A stretch of DNA of 64,000 bases from contig NZ_CP061171.1 in the NCBI RefSeq assembly GCF_014692875.1, positions 3,038,001-3,102,000 on the forward strand. The letters are read 5' to 3'. This DNA comes from Pedobacter riviphilus. Lineage in GTDB: Bacteria > Bacteroidota > Bacteroidia > Sphingobacteriales > Sphingobacteriaceae. A program made the translations under genes and the position numbers. The notes under the pieces are model-generated. The model did not search any database. It was not told where the DNA came from and saw only the letters and a list, made by a program, of their open reading frames with translations. The stretch's first letter is position 1, and the number at the start of each line of letters is the position of its first letter. Shown piece after piece: positions 53,037 through 62,949 of this stretch.

Positions 53037-53120
53037 TTATCTCTATTTATTTTTGGCTAAACATAGATAAAATATAGATTTGATACAATAGCAAGGGTTT
53101 AAATAAAGGTTTTAAAAGCT

Positions 53121-53128
53121 TATCTTTG
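53121..53128 (+). promoter_or_regulatory. -7 promoter box of ychF
   Basis: TATCTTTG, exact TAnnTTTG match. Leader of about 85-90 nt to the ATG; the leader contains GACTAT/GACC words of the kind seen in other spacers (53157-53200). Confidence 0.55.
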
Positions 53129-53220
53129 CGCGGAATTTGAGGCGGAGAGCGGAGCATAGACATTGACTATGAACCATCGACCAAAAAACTATTGACTGTA
53201 AAATAAATACTAAAATATAA

Positions 53221-54348
<1,128 letters not shown>

Positions 54349-54356
54349 CAATATAG

Positions 54357-54382
54357 AGCCACTTGAAAGAGTGGCTTTTTTG
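54357..54382 (+). terminator. Terminator of ychF
   Basis: AGCCACT (54357-54363) and AGTGGCT (54370-54376), loop TGAAAG, then a T run. Confidence 0.9.
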
Positions 54383-54773
54383 TTGAAGATTTTTTTTGCC
54401 ACGGAGACACAGAAAGCACGGATACCCACTCGATTGTCACGCTGAGTAGAGTCGAAGCGTATTGAAGCGCTTAATTAACCACAGATAATACGGATTAACA
54501 CAGATAATCATTTTTACAAACTCTTTCTTCAAATCTTAGCTACTAAGGCACAAAAAAACGGAATTATATTGCTGTGCTCAGCCTAAAATATTAGCAGCTA
54601 CATTGCCAATAAACCCGATTAAAATGGAAAGCCCACAGCGCAGCGAGGACTTGTAATGAAAAGCGGGAGCAAGCTTTAAAATATCTACTGCCATTGCTTT
54701 TCAAATGCAAAATGGATATTTGTTATTTTAGTCCCAGGAAAAAATTGTTATTTGCGATAATAAATTAACACTC
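54383..54773. other. 390-bp spacer with dispersed repeat
   Basis: Contains a GTCACGCTGAG...GTCGAAGCG repeat-like fragment near 54437-54460 and the dispersed family copy at 54611-54670. No gene seen. Confidence 0.6.
54611..54670 (-). repeat. Dispersed repeat family copy, reverse orientation
   Basis: AAACCCGATT, core CCCACAGCGCAGCGAGGACT, then GAAAAGCGGGAGC. Its tail (TGCTTTTCAAATGC near 54692) also matches the region after the copy at 38508-38567. Confidence 0.8.
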
Positions 54774-55682
54774 ATGCAAAAAATAAAATCCAAACTCACA
54801 ATATTTATTATCGTAACCTCTTTATTTACATTAGTAGCTCAGTTTTTACCACGTTTTTCTCTATTTGACTGGCTATATCTTTTATTAAGTCCTTTCAGTT
54901 TCAGTTTCAAAATCCCACAGGTTATTTCTTACGAAGCATTCAATCTAATCTTTCGCCTGTTGTTTTTGATAAGCGGAATACTGTATTATACTAGTAAAGG
55001 AAAGCAATGCTCGTTGGCGCGTTTTTTATTTTCGGTCATCTTGATCGATAGAGCTGTAAGAATATTAAAATTCCTATTGCCGATCATATTTTCTTTCAGT
55101 GATTTTATGGCACGTCGCGACTTTTCTGATATCTTACTATCACTTATTGCCAATGTGTTCTGGGCATATTTATCATTTAGGGTATTGAGCTTTTTTAACA
55201 CACAAAAAAAAATACACTTAATAATAGAAGACTATGGCGGGGATTTGGTAAATTATGTTGTTGAAGCAAAAAACTGGCAAAGGGTATTCCATTTAATAAT
55301 AGACAGTATTATAATGCTTATTGTTTTTTACCCTCTGCTTGAAACCATAGCCCGAATTAAATTTTTAGTTTTGTTATTGGATAAAATCAGTTTAGTTATT
55401 GGTGATAAAGCGTTAGTAATACTAATATTTGCCTCTTTTAAATTGATTTTTTATTCATTCTTCGAAAAAATATTTCAGTCATCGCCGGCAAAATTTATTA
55501 CTGGAACAAGGGTTGTAAACAAAAGTGCCGAGATGCTTAAGTTTAAAACCATTATGATAAGGACTCTATCTAGGTTTGTACCATTTGATATCTTATCGTT
55601 TATATTTGCCAATACTGGATGGCATGATCAATGGTCGGACACTTTGGTTGTTAAAGAAGAAAATATCGCTATACAAGAATAA
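54774..55682 (+). CDS. RDD family membrane protein
   Basis: A 302-aa membrane protein. The first half (residues 10-140) has four or so helices with no recognisable domain; the second half (about 160-290) is an RDD-type domain: WQRVFHLIIDSIIMLIVFYPLL near 169-190, then SSPAKFITGTRVVNKSAEMLKF near 238 and TLSRFVPFDILSFIFANTGWHDQWSDTLVV near 262. The FITGTRVV and WHDQWSDTLVV segments are the hallmark of RDD proteins, some of which exchange ions. The substrate here is unknown. Just 10 bp after its stop lies tRNA-Cys on the opposite strand. Confidence 0.85.
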   Translation: MQKIKSKLTIFIIVTSLFTLVAQFLPRFSLFDWLYLLLSPFSFSFKIPQVISYEAFNLIFRLLFLISGILYYTSKGKQCSLARFLFSVILIDRAVRILKFLLPIIFSFSDFMARRDFSDILLSLIANVFWAYLSFRVLSFFNTQKKIHLIIEDYGGDLVNYVVEAKNWQRVFHLIIDSIIMLIVFYPLLETIARIKFLVLLLDKISLVIGDKALVILIFASFKLIFYSFFEKIFQSSPAKFITGTRVVNKSAEMLKFKTIMIRTLSRFVPFDILSFIFANTGWHDQWSDTLVVKEENIAIQE

Positions 55683-55692
55683 AGTATTTTTG

Positions 55693-55763
55693 AGTTTGGT
55701 GTCAGAATCGAACTGACTACACTGGTTTTGCAGACCAGTACACATCCATTGTGCATACCAAAC
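55693..55763 (-). tRNA. tRNA-Cys (anticodon GCA)
   Basis: A 71-nt cloverleaf folds by hand: acceptor GTTTGGT/ACCAAAC, D stem GCAC/GTGT around a 7-nt loop, anticodon stem CTGGT/ACCAG with loop CTGCAAA (GCA), 4-nt variable loop, T stem GTCAG/CTGAC with loop TTCGATT. The discriminator base is U, the usual identity base for cysteine. The 3' CCA is not encoded. Confidence 0.95.
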
Positions 55764-55774
55764 GATTTAAAAAT

Positions 55775-55812
55775 AAAAAAGCCGCTTATTAAATCTGTAA
55801 TAAGCGGCTTTT
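55775..55812. terminator. Bidirectional hairpin terminator
   Basis: GCCGCTTATT (55781-55790) and AATAAGCGGC (55799-55808): a perfect 10-bp stem with A-rich DNA on its left and TTTT on its right. It can end the RDD gene transcript (+, reading through antisense to tRNA-Cys) or the HAD gene transcript (-). Confidence 0.85.
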
Positions 55813-56081
55813 AAATCTCTTCTATATCTTTTAGCAGATAAACAAAGTCCACCCATTACTTTTTGAGTAACAAAAACACGAGTTTAAACAATATTTTTCT
55901 GTTATATTTTTCACGATGTAAAGATAAACATAATTCTTAATTAACAAACAGTAATTAAAATACTTTGATTGAAACTTGTATTTTACATTAAGATTACCTC
56001 CGCGGGACTGACGACTCTTTTATCAATATTACAAAATATATTCTATGTAAATGAGCGAAATTCGCGGGGAATAATTATCAA

Positions 56082-56695
56082 TTAAACCTCTAATCCGTAA
56101 GCGGCCAACTGTACTTTGGTATCTTCGTAATCGGTATGATGAATGCCTCTTAAACCCAAACCTTCAGCAACCTGTACAAAAAGCATCCGATCGTCTATAT
56201 ATAAACTTGTTTCTACATCGCTCTGCGAAATATCGATGGCCACCTTAAAAATATCGGCATCGGGTTTACGAAAATGCACAAAACTTGATGATACGAAGAA
56301 ATCAACAAATTCATTCAGTTTAAAGGTATTGATGCGGTATTGGTTTAGCTCCCTTCCTTCGTTACTGATTACGGCTACCTTTAGGTTATATTTCTTTTTT
56401 AAATCGCAGATTAACTGAATCATTTCCGGGTAAGGAAGCGATTTTTTAAACATAAATTCTTTAAAATCATCGTAACTAAAATTCCGCTCTTCGAAGAAAA
56501 CGATACGCTCCAGGTATTCATCAAGCGTTAGTTTACCCACTTCATAAGTATCGAAGGTAAGGTGGTGGCGCTCTTCGAGATCAACAGAGTCGAGGTTAAA
56601 AAGTACCGAAGCCTCTCCCCTTGCATGCCTATCCCAGCCATTGGTTAACAAAACGCCCCGATATCGGTAAAAAGTGTGGTAATTTTCTTTTGCAT
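56082..56695 (-). pseudogene. HAD-superfamily hydrolase, frameshifted near its start
   Basis: The ATG at 56695 begins MQKKITTLFTDIGAFC and stops after 16 codons. One extra G in the GGGG run at 56655-56658 turns this into TLFTDIGGVLLTNGWDRH, the HAD motif I with nucleophile Asp11, and joins it to the long frame that runs to 56082. That frame carries VAVISNEGRELNQYR (motif II), FRKPDADIFKVAID (motif III Lys) and SLYIDDRMLFVQVAEGLGLRGIHH (motif IV). The restored protein would be about 203 aa, a YihX-like sugar-phosphate or nucleotide phosphatase. It starts 9 bp after mgtE, so the two form an operon. The long apparent N-terminus inside mgtE is an artefact. Confidence 0.88.
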
Positions 56696-56704
56696 GATTT
56701 AAAT

Positions 56705-58081
56705 TTAAAGTAAAACGCCTTTTAAAATTAATACGGCTACACTGAAATAGATTACAATACCGGTTACATCTACCATTGTAGCTACAAATGGTGCTGATGA
56801 GGTTGCAGGGTCGAGTTTCAGCTTTTTCAAAATAATAGGCATCATCGAACCGATTAAACTGCCCCACAAAACAATCCCAACGAGGGTAAAAAATATGGTA
56901 GTTGCGATTAAAAACCAATGTGGGCCATAATTATAGAGGTGTAATTCTTGCCAGGTTACAATGCGGACAAAACCGATCGTGCCTAAAATAATACCCAGTA
57001 AGGCTCCTGAAACAAGCTCTCGGCGCATTACGCGCCACCATTCTGCAATGGTTACCTCACCTAAGGCCATGGCCTGGATAATTAATGTTGACGCCTGAGA
57101 ACCGCTATTGCCACCGCTACTCATAATTAATGGGATAAAAAGCGACAGTACTACCGCCTTTTCGAGTTCGATTTCGAAGTGCTGCATGGCTGTTGCGGTT
57201 AACATTTCGCCCAAAAACAGAATGATTAACCAACCAGCCCGTTTTTTCACCAGTTTTAAAATTGGGATATCAAGATAAGGCTCATCCAAAGCCTCGGTAC
57301 CCCCAATTTTGTGCATATCTTCGGTATATTCTTCATTGGCAATCCACAAAATATCATCAACGGTAACAATACCTAACAGGATGTTATTTTCATCCACTAC
57401 AGGTAAAGCTACTCGGTTGTTCATCCTGAAGATATTGATTGCATCTTCCTGAGGATCATTTGCTTTTAAGGCAATAAAACGTTTATCGGTCAGTTCACCA
57501 ATAATGGCTTCAGGATCGGCCAATAAAACCTCACGTATCCTGATATCATCCAGCAACACACCTTCTTTATCAATTACATACACGACATCGATGGTTTCGG
57601 AGTTTTTTCCGTAACGCCTGATATGCGCTAAAACCCTACTGATAGACCATTCAGGTTTTACGGCGATGTAATCGGGCGTCATTAAACGGCCAATACTATC
57701 TTCTTTATAACCAAGGAGTGCGAGCGATTCTTTACGTTCTTCGGGTGGTAAAAGTGTGATCATTTTTTTTACCACATCACCTTTTAACTCGCTAAAAAGT
57801 GCGGTACGATCATCGGGTGGCAGATCTTTGATGATCTGATTGAGTTTATTGCCCGAAAGTTTTTTAATGATGCGCTCCTGGGTAGGAAAATCAAGAATCC
57901 GAAAAACATTTACTGCCCTATTAAGGGATAAGGTTTCGATAAATTTAGCTGCATATTGTGGAAGTTCATCAATCAGTTCTTCAACATCCGAAATATTCAG
58001 TTGATCGAGATATTGCTTTAAAGCCTTATCATTTTCTTTTTCAAGTAGTTCCTGAATTTCTTCCACAACCATTTCTTCCAT
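56705..58081 (-). CDS. mgtE: Magnesium transporter MgtE
   Basis: A 458-aa MgtE. The N domain (residues 20-130) has the superhelical LxxLPPDDRTALFSEL and LLPPEERKESLALLGY repeats, then two CBS domains (about 135-255, with GRLMTPDYIAVKPEWSISRVL and VTVDDILW) that sense Mg2+, a connecting helix, and five membrane helices from about 275 containing SSGGNSGSQASTLIIQAMALGE, the ion-pore segment, and a GSLIGSMMPIILKKLKLDPATSSAPFVATMVDVTG end. It is a Mg2+-gated channel. A CACCTTTG near-match to the -7 box lies about 50 bp upstream. HAD hydrolase follows. Confidence 0.97.
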   Translation of the reverse strand: MEEMVVEEIQELLEKENDKALKQYLDQLNISDVEELIDELPQYAAKFIETLSLNRAVNVFRILDFPTQERIIKKLSGNKLNQIIKDLPPDDRTALFSELKGDVVKKMITLLPPEERKESLALLGYKEDSIGRLMTPDYIAVKPEWSISRVLAHIRRYGKNSETIDVVYVIDKEGVLLDDIRIREVLLADPEAIIGELTDKRFIALKANDPQEDAINIFRMNNRVALPVVDENNILLGIVTVDDILWIANEEYTEDMHKIGGTEALDEPYLDIPILKLVKKRAGWLIILFLGEMLTATAMQHFEIELEKAVVLSLFIPLIMSSGGNSGSQASTLIIQAMALGEVTIAEWWRVMRRELVSGALLGIILGTIGFVRIVTWQELHLYNYGPHWFLIATTIFFTLVGIVLWGSLIGSMMPIILKKLKLDPATSSAPFVATMVDVTGIVIYFSVAVLILKGVLL

Positions 58082-58401
58082 ACACAGCTATTTAATTTGT
58101 TACATGCCTAAACCTCAATTAACGGTTCGCAAAGGTGCATTTTTATTTCTTAAAAAGCCAATGGTGTAGGTTTAAAATCGGTCAGAAAGGTTTCTTAAAA
58201 TAAAAATAATAGGGAATAAAGTGAATATAGGAGCTTGCTGCTTTATGATTTAATCATTTTTTAACATAAAAGATACCTCAACGTTGGAAGTTATTTTTGA
58301 TAAGCATTTACAGATTAAAAATAACCTTAATTTTTAATGAAGTGACTGGTTTGATTTTCGTGCTACATATCACGCATTGGGTTTCAGTTTGGGCTATTCG
58401 C
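58082..58401. other. 320-bp spacer between GH43 and mgtE genes
   Basis: No gene or dispersed repeat is evident. It includes the probable mgtE promoter (58130-58137). The GH43 gene on the left ends here without a clear hairpin terminator. Confidence 0.5.
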
Positions 58402-59397
58402 CTACTTACCCCGTATCGTTGTTCCTTCAGATGTCATAACTATCCTTTTTATTGAGCCGTCTGGGTTATAAAAAAGGCGATCTATGCATACTGATCTGCT
58501 AAAGCTGTTGCCGTCTCTTTGTCTTGCTCCATTATGATAGATAAAATACCAATTACCCTTGAACTCAATAATGGCCTGATGATTTGTCCCACTGTTGCCG
58601 GCAACCTCGTTCAAAATCCCCCTGTAAGTATATGGCCCCTCTATTTTTTCTGCGGTAGCGTAGGCAATCTTTTCGGGAAACCCAGAGGCATAAGAAAGGT
58701 AATATTTTTTCTTGTACTTATGTATCCAAGGTGCTTCCTCGAACTGCATGCCATCAAATTCGATCCTACCTACTTTCCCATCAATTTCTATCATATTCTT
58801 TTTTAGTTTAGCGTAATAGCATACGCCATTTCCCCAAAAAAGCCAGCCTTGGCCATCATCATCTATGAATACCGTTGGATCTATACAGGTCCAGGAATGC
58901 TTAGAGGCAAAACAGTCAGCATTTGTCAGCAAGGGCTTGCCCAGCGCATCGCGGTATGGGCCCTGGGGCCGATCTGCCGTTGCAACACCGATGCCAGAAC
59001 CGTTTGTACTAATATACCAGTAATATTTGTTGTTACGTTTAATCACCTGGCCAGCGTAAGCACTGCCACTTTTATCCCAACTGAAATCCTCCAGTTTCAA
59101 AGGAGTAGGATATTCTGTCCAGTTTTGAAGATCAGTAGTAGAAAATACGCACCAATCTTTCATTTTATAGCCCTTTTGGCCACCCGCAAAGTCATGCCCT
59201 GTAAAAAGCCAGAGTGTATTATCCACAACAATTGCGGCCGGATCGGCAGTATATTTATGGTTAATAATAGGATTACCATTAGATCGAAAATTAAACAGGG
59301 AATCGGTCACATCCTGTGCATTAGCAATAGAGATTAGTAGTAGTTGCAGGCCAATCGAGTACAAAAGTATCCGGAAATGGTAAATAGATCTATTCAT
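58402..59397 (-). CDS. Secreted glycoside hydrolase family 43 enzyme (first of three)
   Basis: A 331-aa exported five-blade propeller hydrolase. The signal peptide ends near SIANAQ. GH43 catalytic carboxylates are recognisable: base Asp in KYTADPAAIV near residue 50, modulating Asp in WTCIDPTVFID near 178, and acid Glu in FEEAPWIHKYKKKYYLSY near 228. A late NSGTNHQAIIEFKGNWYFIYHNG matches the metal-His strand of the family. Substrates are probably arabinose- or xylose-decorated polysaccharides. An upstream ATG (59460) lies inside the preceding GH43 gene; the ATG at 59397 just after that gene's stop is chosen. It is the last of the three-gene set. Confidence 0.9.
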   Translation of the reverse strand: MNRSIYHFRILLYSIGLQLLLISIANAQDVTDSLFNFRSNGNPIINHKYTADPAAIVVDNTLWLFTGHDFAGGQKGYKMKDWCVFSTTDLQNWTEYPTPLKLEDFSWDKSGSAYAGQVIKRNNKYYWYISTNGSGIGVATADRPQGPYRDALGKPLLTNADCFASKHSWTCIDPTVFIDDDGQGWLFWGNGVCYYAKLKKNMIEIDGKVGRIEFDGMQFEEAPWIHKYKKKYYLSYASGFPEKIAYATAEKIEGPYTYRGILNEVAGNSGTNHQAIIEFKGNWYFIYHNGARQRDGNSFSRSVCIDRLFYNPDGSIKRIVMTSEGTTIRGK

Positions 59398-59417
59398 GGT
59401 CGTGTTTGTTATTTTTG

Positions 59418-60758
59418 TTATTTCTGTCTTGTTGCCAGTTCTTTGGGTAATCCTGGCCATTTTTGCCCTAAACGTTGTGCTTCTTTTGCGGTGATATTGA
59501 TTACCGTTCCATGTCGGGGATTGAAGTTTTTAATAAAGGATTGCGGTGGGGCAAATAGGAATAGATCTGAACTACGCTGAAACTCATAACGGTGGTCGCG
59601 GTACATATCGTACATCAGGACATAATCTGATGAGTTATTTAGTTTAAATATACCCGAACCTTCAACTGAAATATGTTTCTCTGCGTAGGCATCGAGGTAT
59701 TTAAAGTCCTCTATCCACGGCCCTTGCAATGTCTTTGCCGTTGCCTGTTGGATACCGTTCTTGAATTCTTTTCCATTTTCGTCTTTGGTATTACCCTTGT
59801 AAAAGAAGTGATAAAGGCCATCTTTGTATATGATGTCGCCATCAATTGCTCCATATTTTGCCTTGAACATCAGTTTTGGTTCTTCTTCAAACGCAGTAAA
59901 GTCTTTGTTTGCATAGGCACAATAAAAATCAAGTGCAGGATCATTCTTCAACCGTACCGTAAAATAAACCATATACTTATTTACCGAAGGATCGTAGATG
60001 GTTTGCGGAGCCCATACCCATTTTACATTAGGAAACTTTTTTGGATAACTTTTTTCCAGGTCGATGATGTTATGTTTCCAGGTGATCAAGTCGCTTGATC
60101 TCATCATAACAATGCCTGGATTGTGTTCCCATCCATTCTTCACGGTAAACATGTCTGTTGCTACCAGGAAAAAATCGTTGATGTTCTCGCCGCGCAGCAA
60201 GTGTGGGTCGCGGATACCGCCGGTAGCAGAGATCAGCTCAGATGATATGATTGGCTGGTTATTATTCAAAGCTGACCAGTTTATCGCATCGGCACTGATG
60301 CCATAACGCAATTGTTCCTGTAACTCTTTTGGCCCCGTTCCTTCAAAATAGGTAAAAAGGTAGGCGTCAAATGGTGGATCCTCTTTCGCAATCCTGATTT
60401 TAAAAGATTTCGTTAACGTTTCCTTTCCAAGGGTAAGGTTTGCTGTTAAGATTACATCTACCGCTTTACCAGCTCTGGGTGCACGTTTGAGTAGTTTCCC
60501 GTTATTGTCAACATAGGATGGATTGCTCGATTTCCAGCTGATTGTAGAGCCGTTCCCACCCTTAATGGTTAGTGGCAGATCCCATTTTAGGTTCTGCGTA
60601 AAGCCGATTGGGATGAGGAGTGCTTTTTTGTCCTCATTAAGTTTTACCCGAACAGATGTTACCGACTGCGCCCCTGCAGTCTGTGTACTATATATAACCG
60701 CAAGGGTAATAATAACGGTTTGGATCAATTGTTTCATTGTTTTAGTATATCTGTTCAA
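59418..60758 (-). CDS. Secreted GH43-like enzyme with Ig-like N-terminal domain (second of three)
   Basis: A 446-aa exported protein. Signal peptide to about residue 31 (TQTAGAQ). Residues 32-125 form a small beta domain with GGNGSTISWKSSNPSYVDNNGKLLKRAP, the atrophied bacterial Ig pattern often attached to GH43 enzymes. The propeller follows with GGIRDPHLLRGEN near 187, WVWAPQTIYDPSVNKYMVYF near 250, AIDGDIIYKDGLYHFFYKG near 305, and SVEGSGIFKL near 362, which carry the catalytic Asp, Asp and Glu. Seven codons in, a second ATG at 60737 falls just after the stop of a small upstream frame and may be the true start. Its gene lies 130 bp after the first GH43 gene of the operon. Confidence 0.87.
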   Translation of the reverse strand: MNRYTKTMKQLIQTVIITLAVIYSTQTAGAQSVTSVRVKLNEDKKALLIPIGFTQNLKWDLPLTIKGGNGSTISWKSSNPSYVDNNGKLLKRAPRAGKAVDVILTANLTLGKETLTKSFKIRIAKEDPPFDAYLFTYFEGTGPKELQEQLRYGISADAINWSALNNNQPIISSELISATGGIRDPHLLRGENINDFFLVATDMFTVKNGWEHNPGIVMMRSSDLITWKHNIIDLEKSYPKKFPNVKWVWAPQTIYDPSVNKYMVYFTVRLKNDPALDFYCAYANKDFTAFEEEPKLMFKAKYGAIDGDIIYKDGLYHFFYKGNTKDENGKEFKNGIQQATAKTLQGPWIEDFKYLDAYAEKHISVEGSGIFKLNNSSDYVLMYDMYRDHRYEFQRSSDLFLFAPPQSFIKNFNPRHGTVINITAKEAQRLGQKWPGLPKELATRQK

Positions 60759-60864
60759 TTTTTAAATTTAGTGCCAGGTTTCTGGAATAATGCCAACCGT
60801 TAGGCTCTGGTAAGATGGAAACTTCACCATTCTTCTGAGTATAATATTCATAGCTGTCATACAT
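60742..60864 (-). pseudogene. Short frame between GH43 genes, possible C-terminal gene remnant
   Basis: The 40-codon frame MYDSYEYYTQKNGEVSILPE then PNGWHYSRNLALNLKIEQIY looks like protein (aromatic, strand-like, with WHYSRNLAL), and fills almost the whole gap between two GH43 genes. It could be the leftover 3' end of a larger protein deleted from the operon, or a small real gene. It overlaps the annotated start of the following GH43 gene by 17 bp. I do not recognise the family. Confidence 0.35.
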
Positions 60865-60889
60865 TGAAGATTCGATTTTGGTTCATATT

Positions 60890-61906
60890 CTATTTTTTTA
60901 TTGGATTGATTCCTTTGAGCGTTGGAATGATCTTCCTAATTCTTCCATCGGATTCAAATTCCATTCGGTCAATACATACCTCTCTATTGTATCCAGCATC
61001 CCTGCCCATTTTTATCCCATTTGGAAACTCGAACCGATGGTACACAATATACCATTCGTCTTTTTTAGGCAACTGGATTACAGAATGATGTCCGGTTCCA
61101 TAAATCCCTTGAACGGTATCTTTTGCTAAGATGAGGTTATTATCAGGAATAGTAAGTGCACCAAGTGGAGCGCTGGCTGTAGCATAACGCACTCTGTAAT
61201 CGGGACTCCGCGTATCGTTCTCCGACCACGAAAAGTAATAGATTCCATTTCGGTAAAAAACGTTTGTTCCTTCGCGAAATGTATTATCTGGTTTAAGAAT
61301 AGTGAGGGTTTCTGATTTGAGGCTAACCATGTCTTCGTTCAATTCGGCGGCAGCCATGAACCCGTTTCCCCAATAGAGATAGCTTTTACCAGTTTTCGGG
61401 TCTGTAAAAACATCGGGGTCTATGGTCAATCCTTTGGTAATTCCCGCAGGTCGTTGGTCCACAAGTGGCTTTCCACTATCAATAAAAGGCCCTGTAGGAG
61501 AATCTGATACTGCGACTCCGATCTTCAAAGCTGCAGTAAAATAATAGAAGTACTTATATTTTCCGTTTACCTTTTTTTCGGCGATACAAGGAGCCCATGC
61601 ATTACGGTCTGCCCAGGTTACATCTTTTCCCAACTGCAAAATAGTACCTTCATCTTTCCATGAAACGAGGTCTTTTGATGAAAAGACCTTAAAGTAGTTA
61701 CCTGTCCAGTTCTTGAAACCATCGGTAGTAGGATAGATATAATAACGTTTTGTTTTGTTGGAATAGATGATGTCAGGATCTGCATAATGCCCAGTGAGCA
61801 CAGGGTTTGCATTGTTTTTAATTTGGGCAACAACGGTCTGCACAAATAGCATGGGTATAGCCAATAGTACCGCTCCCACCCGTGATGAGTAGCATTTAAA
61901 ATTCAT
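60890..61906 (-). CDS. Secreted glycoside hydrolase family 43 enzyme (third copy, first in operon)
   Basis: A 338-aa exported GH43. The signal peptide is MNFKCYSSRVGAVLLAIPML followed by FVQTVVAQ. The propeller carries the base Asp in TGHYADPDIIYS near residue 42, the second Asp in TIDPDVFTDPKTGKSYLYWG near 158, the acid Glu in FREGTNVFYRNGIYYFSWS near 205, and GTGHHSVIQLPKKDEWYIVYHR near 270. This pattern suits arabinofuranosidase/xylosidase-type members. A longer frame begins at 62038 but its extra 44 residues are basic and unlike a leader; the ATG at 61906 gives a proper signal peptide. It starts the three-enzyme run. Confidence 0.9.
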   Translation of the reverse strand: MNFKCYSSRVGAVLLAIPMLFVQTVVAQIKNNANPVLTGHYADPDIIYSNKTKRYYIYPTTDGFKNWTGNYFKVFSSKDLVSWKDEGTILQLGKDVTWADRNAWAPCIAEKKVNGKYKYFYYFTAALKIGVAVSDSPTGPFIDSGKPLVDQRPAGITKGLTIDPDVFTDPKTGKSYLYWGNGFMAAAELNEDMVSLKSETLTILKPDNTFREGTNVFYRNGIYYFSWSENDTRSPDYRVRYATASAPLGALTIPDNNLILAKDTVQGIYGTGHHSVIQLPKKDEWYIVYHRFEFPNGIKMGRDAGYNREVCIDRMEFESDGRIRKIIPTLKGINPIKK

Positions 61907-62336
61907 TAAAAGCGCCTGAAGGCCAAAAAAAAGAAAAAAATACTGTTTTGCGAGTTTTTGAGTCCTGAATTTAACGTCTAATTTATTTTTTGCCGATACC
62001 TGCATTCGGTCGCGAACAGGGTAGATTTTGATAATCATACTTGATATTTGGTTTTGAAGTTGTCTGACCGTAGAGCTTAGTTTTACAGTAGAAATATAAA
62101 GACTAAAATAAATAATAAATGTTATAACAACGTTTATTATTTGGTTTTTTATTTTTGCATGAGGAAGAAACTAATCAAGTGCCCGTTTTTGTGACAAAAT
62201 TGCTCATACTGTCGTAAAACAGTGCTGCAATCACCGAGTCTCTTCCGCTTCAATAAATTTTGGATCTCTTTTAAAAAAAAATAAACCAGAAAAAGATTCA
62301 AATGTTAATATACAGGCGAAAACTAATAATGAGCTG
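61907..62336. other. 430-bp spacer upstream of the GH43 operon
   Basis: Between the GH43 operon (-) and the response regulator gene (+). AT-rich, with no gene, strong hairpin or dispersed repeat. It should hold both promoters; I cannot point to an exact -7 match. Confidence 0.5.
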
Positions 62337-62693
62337 ATGAGAAAATATATATTGGTTGTTGAAGACAACAGTGATATAAGAGAAATCGTTTATCTTCTCT
62401 TAAGTGAAGACTACGAGGTACATTTTTGTGAAGATGCAACAACATTCCGAAACACGATATTTAAGAAACGTCCCGACGCTGTGATTTTAGATGTTATGCT
62501 GCCTGACGGAAACGGGATTGATTTATGCTGTGAAATAAAGTCAGATTACAGAACGGGGCACATCCCGGTATTGATGATGTCTGCAAATTCCTCTCTTGAA
62601 GAAATCAAAAAGAAATGTGATGCCGACGATTTTATCCCCAAACCCTTTAATATTGATCATTTCATTAATAAGGTTGCGGTTATGGTAGCTTAA
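62337..62693 (+). CDS. Single-domain response regulator (CheY-like)
   Basis: A 118-aa stand-alone receiver. All key residues are present: acidic pair in VVEDNSD (Glu9, Asp10), phospho-acceptor Asp52 in AVILDVMLPDGNG, Ser/Thr switch in LMMSANSSLEE near 77, and Lys in DFIPKPFNIDHF near 99. There is no output domain, so it must act by protein contact, like CheY or Spo0F. No histidine kinase is adjacent in the window. It is divergent from the GH43 operon and may or may not be linked to it. Confidence 0.92.
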   Translation: MRKYILVVEDNSDIREIVYLLLSEDYEVHFCEDATTFRNTIFKKRPDAVILDVMLPDGNGIDLCCEIKSDYRTGHIPVLMMSANSSLEEIKKKCDADDFIPKPFNIDHFINKVAVMVA

Positions 62694-62949
62694 TTTAGAG
62701 ATATCTTTGTTACTAACTCATGCATTGGTAATATGCAAATAAAACTGTAAGAGACCGGATAAAGGCTGAACAAAACTTACATACCATATTTTTTTTTGCA
62801 TAAATGAGGTTTCCATCTTATCCTAATTAATTTTTAACGGTAAAATGCAGGTCATTTAACTAAAAAAAATACAAAGTAATATTTCAAAGCCTTCACAAAG
62901 TGAAATCCGTAGTCGTTTGTTCAGAAATTGAGTTTGTTTAACTTTTATT

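Noticed and set aside
56695..56918. Long N-terminal extension of the HAD frame inside mgtE
   Set aside because: It is antisense-free but out of frame with mgtE on the same strand, has no family pattern, and the real HAD start is at 56695 in the neighbouring frame.
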